In this document: piece by piece, positions 45,097 to 53,723 of the stretch
Layout of the letters: each line of letters begins with the position of its first letter
Position numbering within the stretch: position 1 is the stretch's first letter
Origin: Bradyrhizobium sp. Arg816
GTDB lineage: Bacteria; Pseudomonadota; Alphaproteobacteria; Rhizobiales; Xanthobacteraceae
Direction of reading: 5' to 3'
Length of the DNA stretch: 64,000 bases
Assembly (NCBI RefSeq): GCF_029989365.1
Contig: NZ_JAPRAQ010000011.1
Span: 62,001 to 126,000, forward strand
Translations under genes and position numbers: made by a program
Notes under the pieces: model-generated
Databases searched by the model: none
What the model was told of the DNA's origin: nothing
What the model saw: the letters and a program-made list of their open reading frames with translations, nothing else

Positions 45097-46023
45097 TCAC
45101 TTGCGGACCTTGAGGGCGAACAGCCCTTGCGGCCGCAGCATCAGGATTCCGACAACTGCGAGCAGCGTCAGCACTTTCGCCATCGAGCCCGACATGAAGA
45201 ACTCGAGGGTGGATTGCGTCTGCGAGATCGAGAAGGCCGAGGCGATGGTGCCGATCAGACTGGCGGCGCCGCCGAACACGACCACCAGGAACGTGTCGAC
45301 GATGTAGAGCTGTCCGGAGGTTGGCCCGGTGGAGCCGATCATCGTAAAGGCGCTGCCGGCGACACCGGCGATGCCGCAACCGAGACCGAAGGTGTAGCGA
45401 TCGACCTTTTCGGTGTTGATACCCACCGCCCCGGCCATGATGCGGTTCTGCACGACGGCGCGGACCTGGCGGCCCCAGCGCGACTTGTACATGACATAGG
45501 CGACGCCGATGGTGATCAGCACGGTGAGGCACATCACGAAGACGCCGTTGATCGGCACCTCGATGCTGTCGGTGACGTGCAGCGAGCCGAGCATCCATTG
45601 CGGCAGCTCGACGCCGACCTCGCGCGCGCCGAACACGGAACGATAGGCCTGCTGCAGCATCAGGCTGAGGCCCCAGGTCGCAAGCAGCGTATCGAGCGGG
45701 CGCTTGTAGAGATGCCGTATCAGCACCCATTCCACCAGCATTCCCAGCGCGCCGGATGCGACGAAGGCCAGGATCATCGCCAGGAAGAAGTAGCCGCTGA
45801 ACAGGCTCGGCAAATAAGCTTGGAAGAAATTCGACGTCATCCAGGTGACGTAGGCCCCGAGGATCATGAACTCGCCATGGGCCATGTTGATGACGCCCAT
45901 CTGGCCGAAGATGATCGCAAGACCCAGCGCCATCAGGACGTAGACCGAGAACAGGATCAGTCCCGCAAAACCCTGCATGACGAAGATGGAGCCAAGATCA
46001 CCAAGCGAGTAGTCGCCGAACAT
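45097..46023 (-). CDS. urtB: urea/short-chain amide ABC transporter, permease UrtB
   Basis: 308 residues, LivH-type permease. Conserved UrtB segments are QMGVINMAHGEFMILGAYVTW (positions about 38-58, given in part), SVFGAREVGVELPQWM and GSTGPTSGQLYIVDTFLVVV. About eight membrane helices. It stands 124 bases after urtA and 18 bases before urtC. Confidence 0.93.
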   Translation of the reverse strand: MFGDYSLGDLGSIFVMQGFAGLILFSVYVLMALGLAIIFGQMGVINMAHGEFMILGAYVTWMTSNFFQAYLPSLFSGYFFLAMILAFVASGALGMLVEWVLIRHLYKRPLDTLLATWGLSLMLQQAYRSVFGAREVGVELPQWMLGSLHVTDSIEVPINGVFVMCLTVLITIGVAYVMYKSRWGRQVRAVVQNRIMAGAVGINTEKVDRYTFGLGCGIAGVAGSAFTMIGSTGPTSGQLYIVDTFLVVVFGGAASLIGTIASAFSISQTQSTLEFFMSGSMAKVLTLLAVVGILMLRPQGLFALKVRK

Positions 46024-46147
46024 CGATGTCCTCCGTCAGGGATAAGGTCCCGCGTCGCGAGCAGGTTCGCGACGCGGGGGTCTTGGGCGTGGATTTGCGG
46101 TCCACGCCAGGGAGAGGCTTTGGAGAAAGCGCGACTGATGCCGCGAC

Positions 46148-47407
46148 TTACTGATAGCCCTTGGGGAAAGGATCCGGCTCGACGAGATCGGCGGTCTCGT
46201 AGATCAGCTCGAACTGGCCATCGAGCTTGGCGCGTCCCACCCGGGTCTTCGACCAGAGGTGATGGTTTTCGTGGATGCGGACATAGCCTTCCGGCGCACC
46301 CTTGAACTCGACGCCGGGCGAGGCCGCCGCGATCTTGTCGACGTCGAACGAGCCCGCCTTCTCCACCGTCAACTTCCACAGCCACGGGCCGAGATAGGCA
46401 GCCTGGGTGACGTCTCCGATCACGGTCTTCTCGCCCCACATCTTCTTGAACGCGGGCACGAACGTCTTGTTGTTGGGATTGTCGAGCGACTGGAAGTACT
46501 TCATGCAGGCATAGGCGCCCGCGATGTTCTCGCCGCCGATGCCGTCGATTTCGTCTTCGGTCACCGAGATCGTCAGCAGCGCCTGCTTGGAGAGGTCGAT
46601 GCCGGCCGCCTTGAGCTGCTTGTAGAACGCGACGTTCGAGCCACCGACGACGTCGGTGAAGATCACGTCGGGCTTGGTCAGCTTGATCTTGTTGATGACC
46701 GAGTTGAACTGGGTGTTGCCGAGCGGATAATATTCCTCGCCGACGACCTTGCCCTTGAGCACGTTCTCGACGTGCTTGCGCGCGATCTTGTTCGAGGTGC
46801 GCGGCCAGATGTAGTCGGAGCCGATGAAGAAGAACGATTTTGCGCCCTTCTCCTTGGCGATCCAGTTCAGGCCGGCGAGGATCTGCTGGGTCGCCTCCTG
46901 GCCGGTGTAGATCACGTTCTTGGACTGCTCGAGGCCCTCGTAGAAGGTCGGGTAATAGAGCATGCCGTTGTACTGCTCCATGACCGGCAGCACCGCTTTG
47001 CGCGAGGCCGAGGTCCAGCAGCCCATGATGGCCGCGACCTTGTCGTTGACGAGCAGCTTCTTGGCCTTTTCCGCAAAGGTCGGCCAATCGCTGGCGCCGT
47101 CCTCCTGGATGAACTTGATCTTGCGCCCGAGCACACCGCCCATGGCGTTGATCTGCTCGATGGCGAGCTTTTCGGCCTCGATCGAGCCGGTCTCGGAGAT
47201 GGCCATGGTGCCGGTCGCCGAGTGCAGGATGCCGACCGTCACCTCGGTGTCCGTGACCGCCAGGCCCGTCGTGTTGACCGCCGAGGTCGCCGGGGCCTGC
47301 GCAAAGGACGCCCGCGGCAGCATCGTGATAGCAGGCAGGGCGGCCATTCCCATCAATAGTTTACGCCGGAGCGGCAACAACAGGCCCTTGTTTGCTTCGT
47401 CTGACAT
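46148..47407 (-). CDS. urtA: urea/short-chain amide ABC transporter, substrate-binding protein UrtA
   Basis: 419 residues from MSDEANKGLLLPLRRK; the upstream frame enters the divergent promoter region. The signal peptide has a twin arginine (LRRKLLMGMAAL) and ends FAQA, so Tat export is plausible. The mature protein has UrtA hallmarks: VTVGILHSATGTMAISE, GCWTSASRKAVLPV, NGMLYYPTFYEGLEQS and a GSDYIWPRTSNK segment. Because the operon encodes formamidase and amidase but no urease, formamide or acetamide may be the main cargo, with urea also possible. Confidence 0.93.
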   Translation of the reverse strand: MSDEANKGLLLPLRRKLLMGMAALPAITMLPRASFAQAPATSAVNTTGLAVTDTEVTVGILHSATGTMAISETGSIEAEKLAIEQINAMGGVLGRKIKFIQEDGASDWPTFAEKAKKLLVNDKVAAIMGCWTSASRKAVLPVMEQYNGMLYYPTFYEGLEQSKNVIYTGQEATQQILAGLNWIAKEKGAKSFFFIGSDYIWPRTSNKIARKHVENVLKGKVVGEEYYPLGNTQFNSVINKIKLTKPDVIFTDVVGGSNVAFYKQLKAAGIDLSKQALLTISVTEDEIDGIGGENIAGAYACMKYFQSLDNPNNKTFVPAFKKMWGEKTVIGDVTQAAYLGPWLWKLTVEKAGSFDVDKIAAASPGVEFKGAPEGYVRIHENHHLWSKTRVGRAKLDGQFELIYETADLVEPDPFPKGYQ

Positions 47408-47578
47408 GAGCACCCCACTGTTTGTTCGAGGACACGCGATTGGTGCCGTGAGGATGGCTCGAATTTGTGCAGCGCAAGCATACGCAAGATCGCGTATACT
47501 GCACCGCAAAATACCGACGTAGGCTTTTGGTACGGAATTTGCGAGGCGTCCGGGTCCGTATCGGGAGTGGGGTCACGA
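47408..47578. promoter_or_regulatory. divergent promoter region urtA / transporter-kinase gene
   Basis: 171 bases containing both promoters. It includes the inverted repeat at 47480-47497. No clear -24/-12 RpoN element is seen on either strand. Confidence 0.5.
47480..47497. promoter_or_regulatory. candidate operator palindrome
   Basis: ATACGC-AAGATC-GCGTAT, a perfect six-base inverted repeat with a six-base spacer, centred 82 bases upstream of urtA. It is the clearest dyad in this divergent region and could bind the LuxR-type response regulator encoded at 50940 or another repressor. Confidence 0.4.
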
Positions 47579-50500
47579 GTGGCAGGGCGGCAGCGAATAG
47601 ATCGCGTCAGGCGCCAGTACAACCAGTGGGTCGCCAACCAGACGCTGGAAGACTACGCGCTGCGCTTCACCGCCAAGAGCGCGCGCCGCTGGTCTGCCGC
47701 CCGCGTCGCCAACACAGCACTCGGTGCCATCTCCTTTCTGGCGCTGGAAGCGATCGGCGGCACCATCACGCTGAACTACGGCGTCACCAACGCCAGCGCC
47801 GCGATCCTCGTCGTCTCCACCATCATCTTCTTCTGCGGCGTGCCGATTGCCTATTACGCAGCCAAATGCGGCATCGACATTGACCTGCTCACCCGCGGCG
47901 CCGGCTTCGGCTATATCGGCTCGACCGTGACGTCGCTGATCTACGCCTCCTTCACCTTCATCTTCTTCGCCATCGAGGCGGTGATCCTGGCCACGGCGCT
48001 GGAGATGTGCTTCGGCATTCCGCGCCCGATCGGCTACCTCGTCAGCGCGGTGGCGATCATTCCGCTCGTGACCTATGGCATCACGCTGATCAGCCGCTTC
48101 CAGCTCTGGACGCAGCCGATCTGGATCATCCTGCACATCCTGCCCTTTGCCGCGATCGCCTGGGCCAACCCCTACTCGTTCACGGAGTGGCGCAAGTTCG
48201 CCGGCGAACATGGCGACCCGAGCGGGCATTTCGATCTGCTGCTGTTCGGTGTCGCATCCTCCGTGGTGTTCTCACTGGTGGCGCAGGTCGGCGAGCAGGT
48301 CGACTTCCTCCGGTTTTTGCCGCGCGACCGCCGCACGTCGCGAACGTCGTGGTGGATCGCCCTGCTGATCGCGGGCCCGGGCTGGATCATCTTCGGCGCA
48401 CTGAAATTGTTGCTGGGCTCCTTTCTCGCCTTCTTTGCGCTGAGCCACGGCCTCTCGGGCGAGCTGGCGGCCGAGCCCGCGCACATGTATCTTGAAGCGT
48501 TTCGCTACGTGCTGTCGCAGCCGGACCTGGCGCTGGCGCTCACCGGCATGTTCGTGATCCTGTCGCAGCTCAAGATCAACGTTACCAACGCCTATGCCGG
48601 CTCGATCGCCTGGTCGAACTTCTTCTCGCGTCTGACGCACAGCCACCCCGGCCGTGTCGTCTGGCTGGTGTTCAACGTGATGGTGGCTCTGCTCCTAATG
48701 GAGATCGGCGTCTACAAGGCGCTGGAGCAGACGCTGGCGCTCTACTCCAACGTTGCAATCGCCTGGGTCGGCGCGCTCGTCGCCGATCTCGTCGTCAACA
48801 AGCCGCTTGGCCTGCGCCCGCCGCAGATGGAGTTCAAGCGCGCCCATCTCTACGACATCAATCCGGTCGGCGTCGGCGCGATGACGATCGCGACCATCGT
48901 GTCGATCGCGGCGTTTTACGGCCTGTTCGGCCCGACCATGAAGGCGCTCGCAGCCTTCGTCGCGCTGACGGTCGCCTTCGTCACCGCGCCTGTCATCGCC
49001 TGGCTCACCGACGGAAAATACTACATTGCGCGCAAGCCGAAGAAGAGCTGGGCCAATATCGAGTCGATCCAGTGCTGTATCTGCGAACACAGTTTCGAGC
49101 CGGAGGACATGACGTCCTGCCCCGCTTACGCCGGCCCGATCTGCTCGCTGTGCTGCTCGCTCGATGCACGCTGCCACGACCTCTGCAAGCCGCATGCGCG
49201 GGCACAGGTGCAGTTCGCCGAAGCGCTCGGCAAGATTCTTCCCGAACCGATCTATCGGCGGATCAACTCGCAGTTCGGCCACTATATCGGCGTGTTCGTG
49301 GTCTCCGCCGGCCTCGTCGCGCTGGTGCTGGGGCTGATCTATCTCCAGACCTCGGCGAGCGCGCCTGGCGAGAACATGCTTGTCTCGAACGTGCTCTGGA
49401 AGGTGTTCTTCTCGCTCAGCATCATCATCGGCGTGGTGGCCTGGCTGTTCGTGCTGGCGCAGCAGAGCCGCCGCGCCGCCGAGGCCGAGACGCGGCGGCA
49501 GACGACGCTGCTGATCCAGGAGATCGACGCGCACAAGCGCACCGACGCCGAGCTTCAGCGCGCCAAGGAGGTCGCCGAATCCGCCAACCTCGCCAAGAGC
49601 CGCTACGTGGTGGGGCTGAGCCACGAGCTGCGCTCGCCGCTGAACGCGATCAGCGGATATGCCCAGCTCCTGGAGCAGGACGCAACGCTCAGCACCAAGC
49701 CGCGCGACCAGGTCCGCGTGGTTCGCCGCAGCGCCGATCACCTCTCCGGCCTGATCGACGGCATTCTGGATATTTCCAAGATCGAGGCGGGGCGCCTGTA
49801 TCTGTCGCGCGACGAGGTGCGGCTGAGCGATTTCCTCGACCAGCTCGTCGGCATGTTCCGTCTCCAGGCGGCCGCCAAGGGCATCGACTTCGTGTTCAGG
49901 CGGCCCGCGCATTTGCCGGTCGTGGTCTACGCCGACGAGAAGCGGCTGCGCCAGGTGCTGATCAATCTGCTCTCCAACGCGATCAAGTTCACCCAGACCG
50001 GCAGCGTGCAGTTCGTCGTGCACTATCGCAGCCCCGTTGCCGAGTTCGAGGTGATCGACACCGGCCCCGGCATCCAGGGCGACGACCTCGAGCGCATCTT
50101 TGCGCCCTTCGAGCGCGGCGCGCTCGGCGTCTCGCAGCCGCAAACCGGCACCGGGCTGGGCCTGACCATCAGCCGGCTGCTCGCCGGCGTCATGGGCGGC
50201 GACATCAAGGTCCTGAGCACGGTTGGCGCCGGGAGCACCTTCAAGGTCAAGATCCTGCTGTCGGAAGTCGCCAATCCGCTGCGCATCGCGCCGGTGGAGG
50301 CGCCGGTCTCCGGCTATCGGGGCGCACGCAAGACCATCCTCATCACCGACGACGACCCTGTGCATCGCGATCTCCTGCGCGAGGTGCTGGCGCCGCTCGG
50401 CTTCATCCTGCTCAGCGCACCCGATGGGCCAGGATGCCTCGCGCTGGCGCAGCATTGCCGGCCCGACCTGTTCCTGCTCGACATCTCGATGCCTGCCATG

Positions 50501-50950
50501 GACGGCTGGGCCGTCGCGGAGGCCTTGCGCGCAAGCGGCCATCACCAGGCGCGCATCCTGATGGTGTCGGCGAGCGCGCTGGAGGCTCACGGCACGCCGC
50601 TGGCGCAACCCTTCCACGACGGCTATCTGATGAAGCCGATCGACATTCCGCGGCTGCTGGAGACGATCCGCCAGCTTCTGAAGATCGAATGGCAGTACGG
50701 CTCGGACCAGATCGCGGTGCCGTTCTGGCGGCCCGAGAGCGGATCAAGGCCACCGGTGCGGCACATCGAGGCGCTGATGGGGCTCGGCCAGATCGGCTAC
50801 GTCAAGGGCATCCAGTTGAAGCTGGACGAGATCGGCAGCGAGCACCCCGAGCATGCCGACTTCGTCGCGGAAATGCGGTCGCTGGTCGACCGCTTCGATC
50901 TCGACCGGTACATGGCCACATTGAAGACGTTGCATGCGCATGAGCATTGA
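47579..50950 (+). CDS. NCS1-permease-like transporter domain fused to hybrid histidine kinase
   Basis: 1123 residues from GTG 47579 (a TTG at 47465 in frame is less likely; the start is uncertain). Order: about 12 membrane helices resembling the purine-cytosine permease (NCS1) family (30-485; ALEAIGGTITLNYGVTNA); a cysteine cluster at 499-539 with nine C and three H (CCICEH, C-x7-C-x2-CC, C-x3-C, H539) that may bind zinc; two more membrane helices (about 560-630); a short coiled coil; a histidine kinase with H682 (LSHELRSP), N box LLSNAIKFT, G boxes DTGPGIQ and GTGLGL; and a receiver with D968 (LLDISMPAMDG). Inferred role: sensing a nitrogen solute by transport-like binding and controlling the divergent amide operon. 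Confidence 0.88.
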   Translation: MAGRQRIDRVRRQYNQWVANQTLEDYALRFTAKSARRWSAARVANTALGAISFLALEAIGGTITLNYGVTNASAAILVVSTIIFFCGVPIAYYAAKCGIDIDLLTRGAGFGYIGSTVTSLIYASFTFIFFAIEAVILATALEMCFGIPRPIGYLVSAVAIIPLVTYGITLISRFQLWTQPIWIILHILPFAAIAWANPYSFTEWRKFAGEHGDPSGHFDLLLFGVASSVVFSLVAQVGEQVDFLRFLPRDRRTSRTSWWIALLIAGPGWIIFGALKLLLGSFLAFFALSHGLSGELAAEPAHMYLEAFRYVLSQPDLALALTGMFVILSQLKINVTNAYAGSIAWSNFFSRLTHSHPGRVVWLVFNVMVALLLMEIGVYKALEQTLALYSNVAIAWVGALVADLVVNKPLGLRPPQMEFKRAHLYDINPVGVGAMTIATIVSIAAFYGLFGPTMKALAAFVALTVAFVTAPVIAWLTDGKYYIARKPKKSWANIESIQCCICEHSFEPEDMTSCPAYAGPICSLCCSLDARCHDLCKPHARAQVQFAEALGKILPEPIYRRINSQFGHYIGVFVVSAGLVALVLGLIYLQTSASAPGENMLVSNVLWKVFFSLSIIIGVVAWLFVLAQQSRRAAEAETRRQTTLLIQEIDAHKRTDAELQRAKEVAESANLAKSRYVVGLSHELRSPLNAISGYAQLLEQDATLSTKPRDQVRVVRRSADHLSGLIDGILDISKIEAGRLYLSRDEVRLSDFLDQLVGMFRLQAAAKGIDFVFRRPAHLPVVVYADEKRLRQVLINLLSNAIKFTQTGSVQFVVHYRSPVAEFEVIDTGPGIQGDDLERIFAPFERGALGVSQPQTGTGLGLTISRLLAGVMGGDIKVLSTVGAGSTFKVKILLSEVANPLRIAPVEAPVSGYRGARKTILITDDDPVHRDLLREVLAPLGFILLSAPDGPGCLALAQHCRPDLFLLDISMPAMDGWAVAEALRASGHHQARILMVSASALEAHGTPLAQPFHDGYLMKPIDIPRLLETIRQLLKIEWQYGSDQIAVPFWRPESGSRPPVRHIEALMGLGQIGYVKGIQLKLDEIGSEHPEHADFVAEMRSLVDRFDLDRYMATLKTLHAHEH

Positions 50951-51860
50951 GTCGAGGAAGCGCGATGTCGCGCTCGTTGTCGATGACTCCCCGGAGACGC
51001 TGCGGCTGCTCACCGATGCGCTCGACGGCGCCGGGATGACGGTGATGGTGGCGCTCGACGGCGCGGCCGCGATGCGCATCGTCGACCAGATCACGCCCGA
51101 CATCGTGCTGCTGGACGCCGTGATGCCCGGCATGGACGGATTCGAGACCTGCCGCCGGCTCAAGCGCGATGCGGGCGTTGCCAACGTGCCCGTGATCTTC
51201 ATGACGGGCCTTGCGGAGACCGAGCACATCGTGCGCGGGCTGGAGGCCGGCGGCGTCGACTACGTGACAAAACCGATTGTGATCGAAGAGATGCTGGCGC
51301 GCATCCGTGTCCATCTCGGCAATGCCCGCCTGACCCAGAGCGCGCGCGCCGCGCTCGACGTCTCCGGCCGCTTCCTGTTCGCGGTCAACCGCCAGGGCCA
51401 CATCCTCTGGGCCACCCCGCAGGCGCAAAAACTGCTGGCCGATCACCATGACGCGCAGACCGACGACTTCGTCCTGCCGCCATCACTCCTGCAATGGCTG
51501 GAGCAGGCGAAGGACAAGGGCAGCTCGAAGTCGCAGGCGGCTCCCCTGCCCGACAATCCGCAACTGCGGCTCTACTACATGGGCGAAACCGCGCCGAACG
51601 AGTTCCTGCTGCGGCTGTCCAAGGAGTCCGGCTCGGCGCCGCCGCCCGAATTCACCAGCGAGCTCGGCCTCACCACCCGCGAGGGCGAGGTGCTGGCCTG
51701 GCTCAGCAAGGGCAAGACCAACCGCGACATCGCGCAGATCCTGGGCTTGAGCCCGCGCACCGTCGACAAGCACCTGGAGCAGATCTACGCCAAGCTCGGC
51801 GTGGAAAACCGGACCGCGGCGGCGGCGATTGCAACGAATGCGACGAGACGGAATTCGTGA
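50940..51860 (+). CDS. response regulator, receiver plus LuxR-type DNA-binding domain
   Basis: About 306 residues from the ATG at 50940 (50934 is also in frame); it overlaps the kinase stop by eleven bases. Receiver domain 8-125 with acidic pair VVDDS, phospho-aspartate in VLLDAVMPGMDG and K in VTKPI; a middle segment (about 130-235) with a PAS-like stretch GRFLFAVNRQGHILWATPQA; and a GerE/LuxR helix-turn-helix at the end (LTTREGEVLAWLSKGKTNRD, then ILGLSPRTVDKHLEQIYAKL). It is the obvious partner of the transporter-kinase and probably acts on the urtA promoter. Confidence 0.92.
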   Translation: MSIESRKRDVALVVDDSPETLRLLTDALDGAGMTVMVALDGAAAMRIVDQITPDIVLLDAVMPGMDGFETCRRLKRDAGVANVPVIFMTGLAETEHIVRGLEAGGVDYVTKPIVIEEMLARIRVHLGNARLTQSARAALDVSGRFLFAVNRQGHILWATPQAQKLLADHHDAQTDDFVLPPSLLQWLEQAKDKGSSKSQAAPLPDNPQLRLYYMGETAPNEFLLRLSKESGSAPPPEFTSELGLTTREGEVLAWLSKGKTNRDIAQILGLSPRTVDKHLEQIYAKLGVENRTAAAAIATNATRRNS

Positions 51861-51900
51861 GCATGTTGTTGAGTTGAACCGCCGCTCGCCTCACAAGCGG

Positions 51901-52052
51901 TGTCGTCCCGGACAAGCGCAGCGAAGCGAAGCGCCGATCCGGGACCCATAACCACAGGGAGTAGTTTGGCGAAGACTCGGAGTGGTCAGCTCGCTGTATA
52001 ACCACTCCCTGTGGTTATGGGTCCCGGGTTCGCTTCGCGCCCCGGGACGACA
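51901..52052. repeat. dispersed intergenic palindrome, family A copy 3
   Basis: TGTCGTCCCGGACAAGCGC at the left and CGCCCCGGGACGACAG at the right; inner gggacccataaccacaggg opposed to ccctgtggttatgggtccc is nearly perfect. Located between convergent genes. Confidence 0.92.
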
Positions 52053-52095
52053 GCCGTGTGTGTCGCGATCGTCCCCGCCTCTTACGCGAACTCCC

Positions 52096-53598
52096 TCATC
52101 CGTAAACAAACGCCCCGTCGTCCAGATCCGTCTTCGGGATCTCGTCCTTCTCGGTCCAGTAATCCTGGCTGTGCTGCCATTCCGGCTTGTCGCCGCGCTT
52201 GGGGAGCAGGTCCATGTTGCGCATGATGTAGCCGGGGTTGAAGTTTTCCGGATCGATCCAGGGCAGGATCGGCATGTTGTGGTCCTCAGGCCGCAGCCTG
52301 ACCTCGACCTTCTTCGTGCCCTTGGCCTTCATATGGCCGAGCAGCCGGCAGACGAAATCGGCGACGAGGTCGACGCGCAGCGTCCAGCTCGCGCGGAAAT
52401 AGCCGAACACCCAGACCATGTTCGGCACGCCCGTGAACATCATGCCGCGATAGGTCACGGTGTCGCCGAAGGCGAGCGGCTTGCCGTCGATCTCGAAGGC
52501 GATGTCACCGAGCGCCGCGAGATTGAAACCGGTCGCGGTGACGACGATATCGGCTTCCAGCAGCTTGCCGGACTTGAGCTGGATGCCGTTCTCGACGAAA
52601 CATTCGATCTCGTCGGTGACGACGGACGCCTTGCCGCTGGCGATGCCCTTGAACAGATCGGCATCGGGCACAAAGGCGATGCGCTGCCGCCACGGCCGGT
52701 AGGTCGGCGTGAAATGCGTCTCGACGTCGTAATCCGGCCCGAGAACCGCGCGGATCTGGTCGATCAGATCCTTTTTCACCTGCTCCGGCTTGGCAATGCA
52801 GAGCTTCGTGAAAGCATCCTGCTCGAACAATATTTTGCGGCGGACGATCTCATGGATCCACTCCTCGTCCACCTGAAGCCGGCGCAGCTCCTCGGCGATC
52901 TCGATGGCGTTGCGGCCGAGACGGAAATAGGTCGGCGAGCGCTGCAGCATGGTGACATGCGCGCAGGCGTCGGCGATGTTCGGCACCAGTGTCGCCGCGG
53001 TCGCGCCGGATCCGATCACGACGACCTTCCTGTTCGCGAGGTCGATATCGTCGGGCCAGCTCTGCGGATGGACGATGCGGCCCTTGAAGCGGTCCATGCC
53101 CTTCCATTCCGGCGTGTAGCCTTCCGAATGGCGGTAGTAGCCCTGGCACATCCAGAGGAAGTTGGCGGTGAAGGTCTTCGCCTCGCCGGTGTCCGTCGTG
53201 GTCGCCTCGATGGTCCAGAGATTTTGCTCGCTCGACCAGCTCGCGGAATTGATCTGGTGCTTGTAGCGGATGTGCCGGGCGATATCGTTGTCGTCGATCA
53301 CCTCGTTCATGTAGGCGAGGATTTCATCGGCGGTCGCGATCGGCGGGCCGACCCAGGGCTTGAAGCTGTAACCGAAGGTATGGAGATCGCTGTCCGAGCG
53401 AATGCCGGGATAGCGATGCGTGCTCCACGTGCCGCCGAACGTCGCCTGCGTTTCCAGGATGACGTAGCTCGTGCCGGGAAGCTGCTTTTCGATGTGATAG
53501 GCGCTGCCGATGCCGGAGATGCCGGCACCGACGATCAGCACGTCGAAATGTTCAGAGGCCTGTTTGGTTGTGGCGTGACTGCGGACAGCGACATTCAT
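52096..53598 (-). CDS. flavin-containing (Baeyer-Villiger type) monooxygenase
   Basis: 500 residues. FAD Rossmann motif GAGISG at 24-29, the Baeyer-Villiger fingerprint FxGxxxHxxxWP at 171-182 (FKGRIVHPQSWP), and the NADPH Rossmann motif GSGATAAT at about 196. The pattern and length match EthA-like class I enzymes that insert oxygen next to a ketone or oxidise sulfur. It stands alone on the minus strand; the substrate is unknown. Confidence 0.92.
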   Translation of the reverse strand: MNVAVRSHATTKQASEHFDVLIVGAGISGIGSAYHIEKQLPGTSYVILETQATFGGTWSTHRYPGIRSDSDLHTFGYSFKPWVGPPIATADEILAYMNEVIDDNDIARHIRYKHQINSASWSSEQNLWTIEATTTDTGEAKTFTANFLWMCQGYYRHSEGYTPEWKGMDRFKGRIVHPQSWPDDIDLANRKVVVIGSGATAATLVPNIADACAHVTMLQRSPTYFRLGRNAIEIAEELRRLQVDEEWIHEIVRRKILFEQDAFTKLCIAKPEQVKKDLIDQIRAVLGPDYDVETHFTPTYRPWRQRIAFVPDADLFKGIASGKASVVTDEIECFVENGIQLKSGKLLEADIVVTATGFNLAALGDIAFEIDGKPLAFGDTVTYRGMMFTGVPNMVWVFGYFRASWTLRVDLVADFVCRLLGHMKAKGTKKVEVRLRPEDHNMPILPWIDPENFNPGYIMRNMDLLPKRGDKPEWQHSQDYWTEKDEIPKTDLDDGAFVYG

Positions 53599-53723
53599 TG
53601 TTGCTTCTGTGCCTTGCTTGTTTTTGTGGCCGTCCTTGACCGGACGGCGCGTTTCCTCCGCGACGGGCGTGGTCGCCCATCGCGCTTCCGCATTAAAATG
53701 ACATAGATCAATTCGTGGTCAAA

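Noticed and set aside
47465..47578. Upstream TTG start for the sensor kinase
   Set aside because: It would leave only 57 bases to urtA, include the operator-like dyad in the coding region and add residues without features; GTG 47579 is preferred, though not certain.
48695..50617. 640-codon minus-strand frame opposite the sensor kinase
   Set aside because: Antisense shadow; the plus-strand product has a full kinase and receiver.
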